A stretch of 64,000 bases of DNA. Source: Streptomyces omiyaensis (lineage in GTDB: Bacteria; Actinomycetota; Actinomycetes; Streptomycetales; Streptomycetaceae). The number at the start of each line of letters is the position of its first letter. Positions within the stretch are counted from its first letter, which is position 1. Below, piece after piece: positions 8,291-16,791 of this stretch. The translations under genes and the position numbers were made by a program. The stretch is from positions 1 through 64,000 of the forward strand of contig NZ_BMVV01000032.1 in assembly GCF_014650895.1 (NCBI RefSeq), in the 5' to 3' direction. The notes beneath the pieces were generated by a model, which worked only from the letters and a program-made list of their open reading frames with translations, searched no databases and was not told the origin of the DNA.

Positions 8291-9384
8291 CAGGACTCCA
8301 GACGCTTCAGGACCAGGGCGAAGGCGGGCGCGCCGAGGAGGGCGGTGATGACGCCCGCGGGCAGTTCGTGGGGGGAGAAGGCCGTGCGGGCGCACACGTC
8401 CACCCAGATGAGGAAGACGGCGCCGGTGATCGCGGACAGGGGCAGGAGGGAGCGGTGGGTCGGGCCGGCCAGGACGCGGACGGCGTGCGGGACGAGGAGG
8501 CCGATGAAGCCGATCGCGCCGGAGGCGGCGACGGCCGCCGCGGTGATGACGGAGGTCAGCACCATGAGCCGGACGCGGGCGGCGGTGACGTCGATCCCCA
8601 GGGCCGCCGCCGCGTCCCACCCGAAGGTGAAGGCGTCGAGGGCGGGCGCGGAGAACTGGATGGCGGCCACTCCGGCCAGGATGACGACGACGGTGACGGT
8701 CACTCCCTCCCAGCGGGCGCCGCCGAGGGTGCCGAGCAGCCAGTAGGTGAAGCCGCGGGTGGAGTTGGCGTCGCCGCCGACCATGAGGATCACCGACGTG
8801 ACCGCGGCGAAGAACTGGGAGACCAGGACGCCGGTCAGCACCACCCGGGAGGGACTGGCGACGCGCCCCCCGCCGAGCAGGAGCAGCAGCAGGCCGAAGG
8901 AGACCAGTCCGCCGGCGAACGCTCCGGTGGAGAGGGAGACGCTTCCGCCGATGCCCAGCAGGAGCACGGCGACCGCGCCGGTGGAGGCGCCGGAGGAGAC
9001 CCCCAGCAGGTAGGGGTCGGCCAAGGGGTTCCTCGTGACCGCCTGCAGGACCGCGCCGGAGACCGCCAGGGCCGTGCCGACGGCGGCGGCCAGCAGGACG
9101 CGCGGGAAGCGGGACTCCCAGACCAGGGCGTCGAGGAGTTTCGGCAGGGGCTCGGTGGGGGCGAAGGCGCCCAGGCCGGTGTGCCGCAGGATCGTCGAGA
9201 CGACGTCGAGGGGCCGGACGTCGGCGCTCCCGAACAGCGTCGCGGCGACGACCGACGCCAGCAGCGCGGTCACGGCCAGGAGCAGGAGCGCGGGCGCGGG
9301 GACGCGCCCGCGGCGCACCGGAGCCTCCTCCCGGCGGGGGGCCGGGGCTTCGGTGCGCGCGGGGGTCTCGTGTGGGGTCGTCAT
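8290..9384 (-). CDS. FecCD-family ABC transporter permease
   Basis: The 364-residue membrane protein has eight or more hydrophobic helices after a 30-residue Pro/Arg-rich tail. Family motifs include PRVLLAAAVGTALAVSGAVLQ, TRNPLADPYLLGVSSGAS and GAIGFIGLLVPHAVRVLAG. FecCD permeases form homodimers that receive cargo from a FecB-like lipoprotein. It lies 13 bases after the binding-protein stop and overlaps the ATPase start. Only one permease gene is present, consistent with a homodimer. Confidence 0.95.
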   Translation of the reverse strand: MTTPHETPARTEAPAPRREEAPVRRGRVPAPALLLLAVTALLASVVAATLFGSADVRPLDVVSTILRHTGLGAFAPTEPLPKLLDALVWESRFPRVLLAAAVGTALAVSGAVLQAVTRNPLADPYLLGVSSGASTGAVAVLLLGIGGSVSLSTGAFAGGLVSFGLLLLLLGGGRVASPSRVVLTGVLVSQFFAAVTSVILMVGGDANSTRGFTYWLLGTLGGARWEGVTVTVVVILAGVAAIQFSAPALDAFTFGWDAAAALGIDVTAARVRLMVLTSVITAAAVAASGAIGFIGLLVPHAVRVLAGPTHRSLLPLSAITGAVFLIWVDVCARTAFSPHELPAGVITALLGAPAFALVLKRLES

Positions 9385-9397
9385 GGCGGGGGCCGGG

Positions 9398-10414
9398 TCA
9401 CCCGAGCCTGTTCAGGCCGTCGACCAGCGCGGGAACGACGGACGCGCTGCCGTAGCCGGGATCCATGTGGCTGCCGGGGACGGTGATGAACCGGTCGCCC
9501 TCGACGGCGGCGAGCCTGCTGGTGAGCGGGTCCTTCTTGAGGAGCTCGATCTTCTCCCGGGCGGTGTCGTTGGGTTCGCCGCGGGTCAGGTCGGCCAGGA
9601 TGATGACGTCGGGGTCGCGGGCGGCGACCTCGTCCCAGCTGACCTCCGCCCACTTCGTCCTGGCGTCGGCGAAGATGTTCTCGGCGCCGACGATCCCGGA
9701 GATGTGCTGGGGCAGGCCGCCGGGGCCGGCGGCCCACGGAATGCCCTCGTAGGTGGAGTAGAACCACATCACCTTCAGCGGCTCGTCCCGCTTCTCGACG
9801 GCGCTCACCGCCTTGTCGACCACGGCCTTCTGCTCGGCGGCCAGCTTCTCGCCGGCCTCGGGGACGCCCATGATCCTGCCGAGCCGCCGGTACTCCTCGA
9901 ACAGCATCGCGAAGTCCGCGTCGGCCACGCTCGCGTGGTAGTCGCAGTCGAACTCGGTCAGGTAGGTCGGCACGCCCAGGTCGTGGAGCTGCTCGCGCGT
10001 GCCGGACTGTTCCTTGGTGAACATGCTCGCGAAGGAGCCGTAGACGAAGTCCGGTTGGGCTTCCAGCAGCTTCTCGTGCTTGATCTCCGCCCCGGGGGCG
10101 GACAGGACCGGGATCCTCTCGTACGCCGCGGCGATCGCGGGCGGCGTCTTCTCGATCTCGTAGCCCGTGCCGGCGATCCGGTCGCCCACGCCGAGGCGGA
10201 TGAGGATCTCGGCGGCGGTCTGGTTGAGCGTGACGACCTTCTCCGGTCCGGCCTCGAAGGTCACGTCGGTGCCGCAGTTCTCGAGGGTGAGCGGATAGGC
10301 CGTGGCGCTCGTCGCCGCCTTTCCGCCGGTGCGGGAGGGGGGTTCGGCCGCGCAGCCCGCGACCGCGGACACCGCCAGGACCGCGGATACCATGGAAATC
10401 ATTTTCGTTCTCAT
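9398..10414 (-). CDS. FecB-type metallophore-binding lipoprotein
   Basis: This 338-residue protein has a lipoprotein signal: a positively charged start (MRTKMISM), a hydrophobic stretch and lipobox VAGC, with Cys near residue 21. The mature part is a class III periplasmic-binding fold with EKVVTLNQTAAEILIRLGVG, then the long-helix hinge and ADLTRGEPNDTAREK. I chose the ATG at 10414 because it supplies the basic n-region; in-frame ATGs at 10402 and 10393 give a poor signal. No clear Shine-Dalgarno is seen. The Zur-box-like sequence at 10393-10407 lies within the first codons. A gap of 71 bases separates it from the SbnA-like gene, so it may have its own promoter. Confidence 0.93.
   Translation of the reverse strand: MRTKMISMVSAVLAVSAVAGCAAEPPSRTGGKAATSATAYPLTLENCGTDVTFEAGPEKVVTLNQTAAEILIRLGVGDRIAGTGYEIEKTPPAIAAAYERIPVLSAPGAEIKHEKLLEAQPDFVYGSFASMFTKEQSGTREQLHDLGVPTYLTEFDCDYHASVADADFAMLFEEYRRLGRIMGVPEAGEKLAAEQKAVVDKAVSAVEKRDEPLKVMWFYSTYEGIPWAAGPGGLPQHISGIVGAENIFADARTKWAEVSWDEVAARDPDVIILADLTRGEPNDTAREKIELLKKDPLTSRLAAVEGDRFITVPGSHMDPGYGSASVVPALVDGLNRLG
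10393..10407 (-). promoter_or_regulatory. Zur-box-like sequence at the start of the binding-protein gene
   Basis: Read on the minus strand the sequence is CGAAAATGATTTCCA. This differs at two of 15 positions from the Streptomyces Zur palindrome TGAAAATGATTTTCA as I know it. It overlaps codons 3-8 of the binding protein if translation starts at 10414, and lies immediately 5' of the later in-frame ATG at 10393. A repressor bound here would block early elongation or the promoter. The match was judged by eye, and Zur binding is inferred. Confidence 0.5.
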
Positions 10415-10485
10415 CGTCTGCGGATCGTCATTTCGCGAGGAGGGAAGGGGGGTCGGGAACGCGGGTGCGGGGCGCGCCCGCGGAA

Positions 10486-11469
10486 CTAGCGCAGCATCGT
10501 CGCCAGCCTGCGGACGACCTGCTCGTCGAACAGGCCGTGGGCGGCCATCCAGTCGTCGTCGAACACGGTGTCCAGGTACTTGTCGCCGCCGTCGCAGACC
10601 AGCACGACGATGGTGGTGCCGGCCGGCGCGGTCCGCGCCCGCTCCAGGGCCTTGTAGACCACGCCGCCCGCCGAACCGCCGATCAGCAGGCCGAAGTTCC
10701 TGGCGAGGTAGCGGCAGGTCTCGAAGGCCTCCGCGTCGCGGACCTTGATCCCCTGGTCGAAGAGCGCGTAGTCGACGACGTCGCCGATCTCCGAACCCTC
10801 CGGCGTGCCGGTGCCGGACTGGTGGTAGGGCGCGCCCTCGCCGCCGAAGACGACGGATCCCACCGGTTCGACGCCGATGATCTTCAGGTCGGGGATGCGT
10901 TCGCGCAGGAGCCGGCCGGTGCCGCAGAGCGAACCGCCGGTGCCGACGGCCCCGTACAGGAAGTCGATGGAGTCGCCCAGGTCGTCGTGGAGTTCGCGGG
11001 CGAGCGGCCGGTAGCCGTCGGGGTTGCCCTGGTTGCGGTGCTGGGCGGTCCAGTAGGCGCCGTGTTCGGCGGCGAGGCGCTCGGCCGTGGTGTCGCGTTC
11101 GGCGGTGGCGAGGCCCCCCTCGTCGCCGGCGACGTTGAGGATGTCGGCGCCGTAGGCGCGCATGCCGCGCAGCTTGTCCGCGCTGGAGTGGTTGTCGACC
11201 ACGGCGGTGAACTTGTAGCCGCGTTCGGCGGCGATGAGCGCGAGGCCGAGCCCGGTGTTGCCGGAGGTGGACTCGACCAGCCATCCGCCGGGGGCGAGGA
11301 GCCCGGCCTCCTCCGCCTCGTCGACCATGTTCCTGGCCATCCGGATCTTGGCGGTTCCGGTGGGGTTGAACTGCTCCAGTTTCAGCAGGACGGTGGCCCC
11401 GCCTCCGGCGACGGGCAGTTCGAGCAGGGGCGTCCGCCCGATCAGGTCGGAGATCCTGGTGGTGATCAC
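10486..11469 (-). CDS. sbnA: SbnA-like PLP synthase (O-phosphoserine-dependent)
   Basis: The 327-residue enzyme is of the cysteine synthase fold. The PLP lysine is K41 in FNPTGTAKIRM, where ordinary cysteine synthases read NPxxSxKDR; STSGNTG and GTGGS form the substrate and phosphate loops. SbnA of staphyloferrin B biosynthesis condenses O-phosphoserine with glutamate to give N-(2-amino-2-carboxyethyl)-glutamate. The SbnB-like gene in the same operon supports that assignment over sulfur metabolism. The amine donor could be glutamate or aspartate. The GTG start overlaps the aminotransferase stop as GTGA, with GAAGGA 7 bases upstream. Confidence 0.85.
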   Translation of the reverse strand: MITTRISDLIGRTPLLELPVAGGGATVLLKLEQFNPTGTAKIRMARNMVDEAEEAGLLAPGGWLVESTSGNTGLGLALIAAERGYKFTAVVDNHSSADKLRGMRAYGADILNVAGDEGGLATAERDTTAERLAAEHGAYWTAQHRNQGNPDGYRPLARELHDDLGDSIDFLYGAVGTGGSLCGTGRLLRERIPDLKIIGVEPVGSVVFGGEGAPYHQSGTGTPEGSEIGDVVDYALFDQGIKVRDAEAFETCRYLARNFGLLIGGSAGGVVYKALERARTAPAGTTIVVLVCDGGDKYLDTVFDDDWMAAHGLFDEQVVRRLATMLR

Positions 11470-12608
11470 GGCTTGTCCTTCGCGCAGATCCCGGTCAGAC
11501 ACCGGACGAAGACGTCGTTGTCCCCGGAGGTCGACAGTGAGGCTCGGATGTACGTCTCGTATCCGGGCTCCCTCCACGCCTTGACGATGATTCCGGCGCG
11601 GTGGAGCTCCCGGGCGACCCGGTCGGCGGGACGACCGGTGTCGATGAAGAGGAAGTTGGCCGAGGAGGGGACCACCCGCAGTCCCGCTTCGCCCAGCCGG
11701 TCGGCGACCCTGGCGATCTCCAGGGCGGTGCGGCGGACCGTCTCCGCCAGGTGGGCGCGGTCCCCCAGCGCGGCGATCGCGGCCTCCTGGGCGGGGTGGT
11801 TCACGTTGTACGGGGTGCGGACCCGGTCCAGCGCCCGGGCCAGGGCCGGGTCGGAGGCGATGCCGTACCCGACGCGGACCCCGGCCAGGCCGTACGCCTT
11901 GGAGAAGGTGCGCAGCACGATCCACGGCCGCCCCAGCCCGCGCAGGGCCTCCAGACCGTCGGGGTAGTCCGGGCGGTACCGGGCGAACTCCCCGTACGCC
12001 TCGTCGAGCACCAGCAGGGCGGACGCGGGGAGGGCGGTCACGATCCGCGCCAGCTCGCCGGCGTCGAGCATCGCGCCGGTGGGGTTGCACGGGTTGGCGA
12101 GGAAGACGAGCTTGGGGCCCTGTGCGAGCGCGTCGCGCCAGGCGTCCGCGTCGCATCCGAACCCCGCGGTGACCGGGACCTTGTGGACCCGGGCGCCCAT
12201 GACGCGGGGGAAGGTCTCGTGCAGGCTGAACCCGGGCGCCTGGGTGACCACCAGGTCGCCGGGGTCGAGGACGGCCCGGCAGAGCAGCTCCAGGAGGTTC
12301 TCCGAGCCGTTGCCGAGCACGACGCGGTCGGCCGGCACGTCCAGGCTCGTCCCGATGGCCTCGGCGAGCCGTCGCCCGGTGGGGTCGGGGTAGCGGGAGA
12401 CGCCGTGGGCCAGGGCCTTGCGGACGGCTTCGGCGACCGCCGGGGAGGCGCCGAACGGGCTCTCGTTGTTGGAGAGTTTGACGACGCGGCGGGAGCCGCT
12501 GAGGGCGGCCACCTCGTCCGGGTCCGCGCCGGGGTCGTAGGGGGGCAGGGCCGCGACCTCCCCGCGTATCAGGGAAGTGGAGGGCATCGGCGCGAGGGCG
12601 GGTTTCAT
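11466..12608 (-). CDS. HisC-like class I/II PLP aminotransferase
   Basis: The 380-residue protein resembles histidinol-phosphate aminotransferases: KLSNNESPFGASP at the start, VLGNGSENLLELL, NPCNPTGAML, LDEAYGEF and the PLP lysine in RTFSKAYGLAGVRVGYG. Its place between an exporter and the SbnA-like gene, with ATGA and GTGA overlaps at each end, makes a role in histidine synthesis unlikely. Inference: it may supply or modify an amino-acid precursor of the metallophore. Its substrate is not evident. Confidence 0.88.
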   Translation of the reverse strand: MKPALAPMPSTSLIRGEVAALPPYDPGADPDEVAALSGSRRVVKLSNNESPFGASPAVAEAVRKALAHGVSRYPDPTGRRLAEAIGTSLDVPADRVVLGNGSENLLELLCRAVLDPGDLVVTQAPGFSLHETFPRVMGARVHKVPVTAGFGCDADAWRDALAQGPKLVFLANPCNPTGAMLDAGELARIVTALPASALLVLDEAYGEFARYRPDYPDGLEALRGLGRPWIVLRTFSKAYGLAGVRVGYGIASDPALARALDRVRTPYNVNHPAQEAAIAALGDRAHLAETVRRTALEIARVADRLGEAGLRVVPSSANFLFIDTGRPADRVARELHRAGIIVKAWREPGYETYIRASLSTSGDNDVFVRCLTGICAKDKP

Positions 12609-14038
12609 GACGGCTCCGGTTCGGTGACGGGTGCGCCGGGCGTCTCCCGGTGGAGGCGGTCGACGCGGCGCAGGAAGGCGGTCAGCAGGAGGGCGGCGGT
12701 GGCGGCGAGGCCGACGGTCTGGCCGGTCCAGACCCCTTCGACGCCCCAGCCGGCGGTGACCCCGAGGAGGTAGCCCGCGGGAAGGCCGATCAGCCAGTAG
12801 CCGACGAGGGAGATCCGGAAGGGACCGGCGGTGTCCCCGGTGCCGCGCAGGATGCCGTTGCCGATGTTCTGGGCGGCGTCGAAGACCTGCATGAGGGCGG
12901 CGATCAGCAGTCCGGTCGCGGTCAGCGCGATGACGTCCGCGTTGCCGGCGTGCTCGGCCGGGAGGAACAGGGACACGATCGCCTCCGGTGCCGCCAGGTA
13001 CACGACGGCGACCGGCAGGGTCGCGATGACGCCCCAGGCGGTGCCGAGGAGGCCCGTCCTGCGGACCCCCCGGTGGTCGCCGCGGCCGCCGGCCTCGCTG
13101 ATGAGGATCGACGCCGCGTGCGAGATGCCGGCGGAGACCATGAAGACGATGTAGACGATCTGGTTGAGCACCGTCTGCGCGGCCAGGGCCTCGACGCCCA
13201 GGGAGCCGACGAGCAGCGTGAGCACGCTGAAGAACCCGGCCTCCGAGGCGTAGGTGCCGGAGACCGGCAGGCCGAGGCGCCAGACCGACCGGACCGCGTC
13301 CCCGTCCCAGCGCCGCGCGTGGGGCGAGGTGAGGTACGGGCGGAGGGCGCCGTCGCGCAGGATCACCGCGGCGAACGCCAGGAAGGACAGCAGGAACACG
13401 GTGACGGTGGCGATCGCGACGCCGACGAGGCCGAACGCGGGCAGGCCGAACGCCCCGTACATCAGGAGGTGGTTGAGGCCGATGGTCAGGACGACCGAGG
13501 CCAGGGTGATGGCCAGCAGCGGGCCGGGCCGCTTGAGGCCGGTGGTGAAGTGGCGCAGGTTCTGGAACCACAGGCAGGGCAGCATGCCCGGCGCCAGGAC
13601 CGCCAGGAAGTCGCCCGCCCTGTCGACGACGACCGGGTCCTGGCCCAGGAGGACGAGCAGCGGCCCGACGAGCAGCAGCGCCGCGCAGAACACCGCGCCG
13701 CAGACGGTCGCCCAGAAGAAGCCCGCGAACAGCAGGGCGCCGACGCGCTCCCCGTCCTCCCGCACCCGCGCCTCGGCCACCAGGTTGCCGACCCCGGTCA
13801 CCAGCCCCGTGCCGGTGGTGCGCAGCTGGTTGAACAGCGCGAGGGCGAGACCGGCGGCGGCGACCTCGGCCGCGCCGAGCCTGCCCAGCATGACGATGTC
13901 GACCGTGGTCAGGGCGACGTGGGCGAAGTTGGTCAGGATCAGCGGGAACGCGAGCCCGAGCAGTGCCGGCGACCTCTTCGCCCACCCTGCGGCTCCGGCC
14001 GCCTCGGCACGGTTCGCGCCGGTCGTCTCGGTGCTCAC
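12605..14038 (-). CDS. MATE family efflux transporter
   Basis: This 477-residue protein has about 12 hydrophobic helices. MATE features include the repeated pattern AFPLILTNFAHVALTTVDIVMLGRLG near residue 40 and the paired LGLPVSGTYASEAG of the second half. MATE proteins export small molecules using proton or sodium gradients. The GTG start overlaps the SbnB-like stop (GTGA) and its stop overlaps the aminotransferase start (ATGA). In this operon it is the natural exporter of the product, with re-import by the FecBCD system. Confidence 0.93.
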   Translation of the reverse strand: MSTETTGANRAEAAGAAGWAKRSPALLGLAFPLILTNFAHVALTTVDIVMLGRLGAAEVAAAGLALALFNQLRTTGTGLVTGVGNLVAEARVREDGERVGALLFAGFFWATVCGAVFCAALLLVGPLLVLLGQDPVVVDRAGDFLAVLAPGMLPCLWFQNLRHFTTGLKRPGPLLAITLASVVLTIGLNHLLMYGAFGLPAFGLVGVAIATVTVFLLSFLAFAAVILRDGALRPYLTSPHARRWDGDAVRSVWRLGLPVSGTYASEAGFFSVLTLLVGSLGVEALAAQTVLNQIVYIVFMVSAGISHAASILISEAGGRGDHRGVRRTGLLGTAWGVIATLPVAVVYLAAPEAIVSLFLPAEHAGNADVIALTATGLLIAALMQVFDAAQNIGNGILRGTGDTAGPFRISLVGYWLIGLPAGYLLGVTAGWGVEGVWTGQTVGLAATAALLLTAFLRRVDRLHRETPGAPVTEPEPS

Positions 14039-15015
14039 CAGAAGTCGACCTTCTCCCCGCGCCCGGCCGCGCGCGCGAGGTCGGCCACGTACCGGCCGAG
14101 TGCCGCGTCGGTGACCGCCATGCCGCTGTTGTAGGCGAAGACCACGTCGTCCGGGCGGCGCCGGGCGGGTGCCAGGCCGAGCAGGATGTCGGGGAGCTGG
14201 GCGTCCACCGGCGGGAGGCTGCCGTCCGCGCCCCGCAGGTCGTCGCAGGTGGCGTGCATCTGGGCGGTGTCCGTGGCGATCCGGTGGTCCGCGCCGTGGC
14301 ACACGTCGGCGTGCACGCCGTACCCGAGGAGCACGGCGACCGAGCCGGGCTTCATCCACGCGCGCCGGACCTCCTCCGTGACGGACAGGCCGGCGGCGCC
14401 GACCACGATGTCCGCCCCGCCCGCCGCCTGCCGCAGGTCCTCGACGATCTCGACCTCGCGGCCGTCGACGCCGTCCCGGACGGCGCGCAGCCCCTCGGGG
14501 TACGTGCCGAACACCTGCAGCCGTTCCAGCTCCGGCATCGCCGCGACGAGCATCGGCAGGGCCGCCTGGCCCTGGACGCCGGTGCCGACGACCAGGGCGG
14601 TCCGCGCGTCGGGGCACGCCGCGCGGGCGAGCAGGGCGGTGGTGGCCGAGGACCGCAGGGGTCCGAGCCTCGCCACGTCCATCAGCGCGACGGGCTCCCC
14701 GGTGGTGTCGTCGACGAGGAAGACGAACGAGTGGAACCGGTAACGGTCCCGGCTGCGGCGCGGGTCGAACTCGTAGACGGCCTTGAAGCAGACGGTGCCG
14801 CTGCCGGCGTCCCTCGCCACCATCGAGTAGCTGAGCGAGCGGTGGCCGGGGCCGTCGATGATCGTCTTGACCGGATTGTCGGAGCCGTCTTCCCGCAGGG
14901 CGCGGTAGGCCCGCTCGACGACCTCGATGACCTGCCGGTGGTCGAGGTCCAGTCCTTCCTGCTGCGCCTGCGGCAACAGCCACAACTGCCCGGGCGGCGC
15001 GGGGTTCGGGGGCAT
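14035..15015 (-). CDS. sbnB: SbnB-like ornithine cyclodeaminase-family dehydrogenase
   Basis: This 326-residue protein belongs to the ornithine cyclodeaminase/mu-crystallin family, with NAD-binding VVGTGVQGQAALPML near residue 150 and the N-terminal substrate lobe FKAVYEFDPRR. SbnB oxidatively cleaves the SbnA product to 2,3-diaminopropionate and 2-oxoglutarate. I chose the ATG at 15015 because AAGGAG precedes it by nine bases; the GTG at 15033 includes that site. The upstream 130 bases hold the 21-bp repeat array. A homologue working in reverse could act as a reductive, opine-type dehydrogenase. Confidence 0.85.
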   Translation of the reverse strand: MPPNPAPPGQLWLLPQAQQEGLDLDHRQVIEVVERAYRALREDGSDNPVKTIIDGPGHRSLSYSMVARDAGSGTVCFKAVYEFDPRRSRDRYRFHSFVFLVDDTTGEPVALMDVARLGPLRSSATTALLARAACPDARTALVVGTGVQGQAALPMLVAAMPELERLQVFGTYPEGLRAVRDGVDGREVEIVEDLRQAAGGADIVVGAAGLSVTEEVRRAWMKPGSVAVLLGYGVHADVCHGADHRIATDTAQMHATCDDLRGADGSLPPVDAQLPDILLGLAPARRRPDDVVFAYNSGMAVTDAALGRYVADLARAAGRGEKVDFW

Positions 15016-15036
15016 ACGGGTCTTCTCCTTCACGGG

Positions 15037-15152
15037 TGGTCCGATCGGACCGCTGGGGGTCTCATCGGATCGGTTCGGGGTCCTATCGGACCGGTCCGGG
15101 GTCTCATCGGGCCGGTCGGGGGCCTCATCGGGCCGGTCCGGGGTCTCATCGG
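15037..15152 (+). repeat. 21-bp tandem repeat array between Y4yA-like and SbnB-like genes
   Basis: ATCGG cores occur at 15044, 15064, 15085, 15106, 15127 and 15148, spaced 20 then four times 21 bases. The unit is close to TCTCATCGGGCCGGTCCGGGG. The first unit includes the 14-base palindrome GGTCCGATCGGACC (15038-15051). The array fills the intercistronic gap and extends into the last codon of the Y4yA-like gene. A 21-base period is two helical turns, so it could position protein on one face of the DNA, or be neutral sequence. Confidence 0.85.
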
Positions 15153-16543
15153 ATGCCGTCCAGTCGCCAGCGCGGGGCGCTCCCGTCGTCGCCCAGCCGG
15201 AGGACGACCTTCGGCGGCAGGGGGGCGTCGTGGAACGGCGACTCGTTGGAGTCCATCTGGTAGCCGGCGGTGTTGAGGTAGACCAGGTGGTCGCCTCGGC
15301 GCACCGGTCGCGGAAAGCCGATCTTCCGCCAGGTGACCAGGTCGTTCTCCAGGCAGGTCGCCCCCGCGACGCAGGCCGGGAACGACTCGTCCGCGGCCGG
15401 CCGGGAGGACAGGAGCAGCGGGTCGGGGAGGTAGTCGCTGCCGAACCACTGCTCGGAGAGGCTGAAACTGCTGCCGGCGACGGTGACGATCGCGTACCCG
15501 TCGGACTCCCGCCGGTCGTCGACCTGTTGGACGCGGAACAGGGTGAACCCGGCCTGGTCCAGGAGGGCGCGGCCGGGCTCGACGACGAACCGGATGCCGT
15601 GGCGCCCCGCCTTCGCCGCCAGGCTCTCGCCGCCGCCGACCGGGTGCGCCATGACCGCGCGCACCGCCTGGTCCGCGGTCCGGCCGCCGTACGGGTAGAA
15701 GCCCTCGAAGCGTCTGGCCGCGTGGTAGTGGGAGGGCGCGTCCTGGGCGAGGAACTCGTCCCAGAGCCGCGGCTCGACGTAGCGGACCGGCAACCCGCCG
15801 CCGATGTCGACCAGTTCGGCGCCCGGCGAGCCGCGCCGCCGGGCGTCGAGGCAGTGCTCGATCATCTCGTCCGCCGCCTTCGCGCGCTCCGCGGCGGAGT
15901 AGCCGGCGAGGTGGAAGGAGAAGCCCCGGAGCTCGATGTGGTCGGCGAGTTCCGCGCACAGGCCGACGGCGGCCCCGCGCTCGGCGGCGGACATCCCGAA
16001 GCGGCTTCCCGGTTGACCGGCGGTCCGGGAGCGCAGCAGCACCGCGGCCCGTCGTCCCGCGCGCCGGGCGGTCGCGGCGAGCCGGCGGAGCTCGCCGATC
16101 GAGTCGGCGGCGACCAGGCAGCCGTGCTGGACGGCGAGGGCGTGCAGCGCGTCGTCCTTCTCGGGTCCGGAGACTCCGATCCGGTGCCCGGGCACGCCGC
16201 CGGCCAGGGCCCCGACCAGCTCGGGGACGCTGGCGACGTCGACCCCCACCCCCAGGGCGGCGGCCGAACGGACGTAGCAGTCGGCCTTGTTCGCCTTCTT
16301 GGCGAAGAGGATGTCGGCGTCGGCCCCCGCGTCGGCGAGCGCCCGGCGGAGCCCGGCGACGTTCTCCTCGAAGACCTCGGGCAGCACGAGGTGCAGCGGG
16401 GACCCCAGGCCGTCCAGGAGGTCGGCCAGCAGGGCGCGGTGGTCCGCCAGGAGTCCGGAGACGAGGGGATGCCGGAGTGCGGTGAGCGCGAAGGGCCTGA
16501 CGGCGGACGTCGGGCGCTCCCGCACCTGTCGTGGAATGAGCAC
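15146..16543 (-). CDS. Y4yA-family PLP-dependent decarboxylase-like enzyme
   Basis: The 465-residue enzyme has the alanine-racemase/group IV decarboxylase fold: PLP lysine region ILFAKKANKADCYV near residue 80, RFGMSAAERG, HLAGYS, DIGGGLPVRY and VVEPGRALLDQAG. The C-terminal TAGYQMDSNESPFHD fits the Y4yA family. Family members are usually amino acid decarboxylases. The GTG start lies about 20 bases after the Zur-box-like element with little leader. It is the first gene of the minus-strand metallophore run. Inferred step: decarboxylation of the carboxyl on the diaminopropionate-derived carbon. Confidence 0.88.
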   Translation of the reverse strand: MLIPRQVRERPTSAVRPFALTALRHPLVSGLLADHRALLADLLDGLGSPLHLVLPEVFEENVAGLRRALADAGADADILFAKKANKADCYVRSAAALGVGVDVASVPELVGALAGGVPGHRIGVSGPEKDDALHALAVQHGCLVAADSIGELRRLAATARRAGRRAAVLLRSRTAGQPGSRFGMSAAERGAAVGLCAELADHIELRGFSFHLAGYSAAERAKAADEMIEHCLDARRRGSPGAELVDIGGGLPVRYVEPRLWDEFLAQDAPSHYHAARRFEGFYPYGGRTADQAVRAVMAHPVGGGESLAAKAGRHGIRFVVEPGRALLDQAGFTLFRVQQVDDRRESDGYAIVTVAGSSFSLSEQWFGSDYLPDPLLLSSRPAADESFPACVAGATCLENDLVTWRKIGFPRPVRRGDHLVYLNTAGYQMDSNESPFHDAPLPPKVVLRLGDDGSAPRWRLDGIR

Positions 16544-16549
16544 CCCGTA

Positions 16550-16580
16550 CTTCTATACGACTATGACACTCATTTTCAAC
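16550..16580 (-). promoter_or_regulatory. Promoter with Zur-box-like operator for the metallophore operon
   Basis: On the minus strand a TTGAAA -35-like hexamer is followed after 16 bases by TATAGA. The 15-base sequence TGAAAATGAGTGTCA (16578-16564) overlaps the -35 and spacer. It differs at two positions from the Zur consensus TGAAAATGATTTTCA as I know it. This is one of the few A+T-rich patches in the first 19 kb. Transcription from here would start within about ten bases of the GTG at 16543, so the leader would be minimal. Confidence 0.6.
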
Positions 16581-16791
16581 AAGGGAGAGTGACGGCCTTG
16601 CCACCAAGGATCGATATGGTCCACCCCATCCGAAATGCCCCCTCCCCCATGGTGTTCCGGCACGGCCTCCGGGCCGGTCGCCGTGCCGGAGCCGAGCGCG
16701 CGGCGAGGCCGGCGCGGCGGGGGTGGCCGGCGGGAGTGGCGGCCGGAGCGCGCCCCCGTGCCCTGTCACGGCCCGCGTCGTTGAGTCCGGC

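Noticed and set aside
10486..11469. SbnA-like gene as housekeeping cysteine synthase
   Set aside because: The active-site loop reads NPTGTAKIR rather than NPxxSxKDR, and the gene sits between an aminotransferase and metallophore uptake genes with an SbnB homologue in the operon.
15037..15152. The 21-bp repeats as a CRISPR array
   Set aside because: Units are contiguous with no variable spacers and there are no cas genes.
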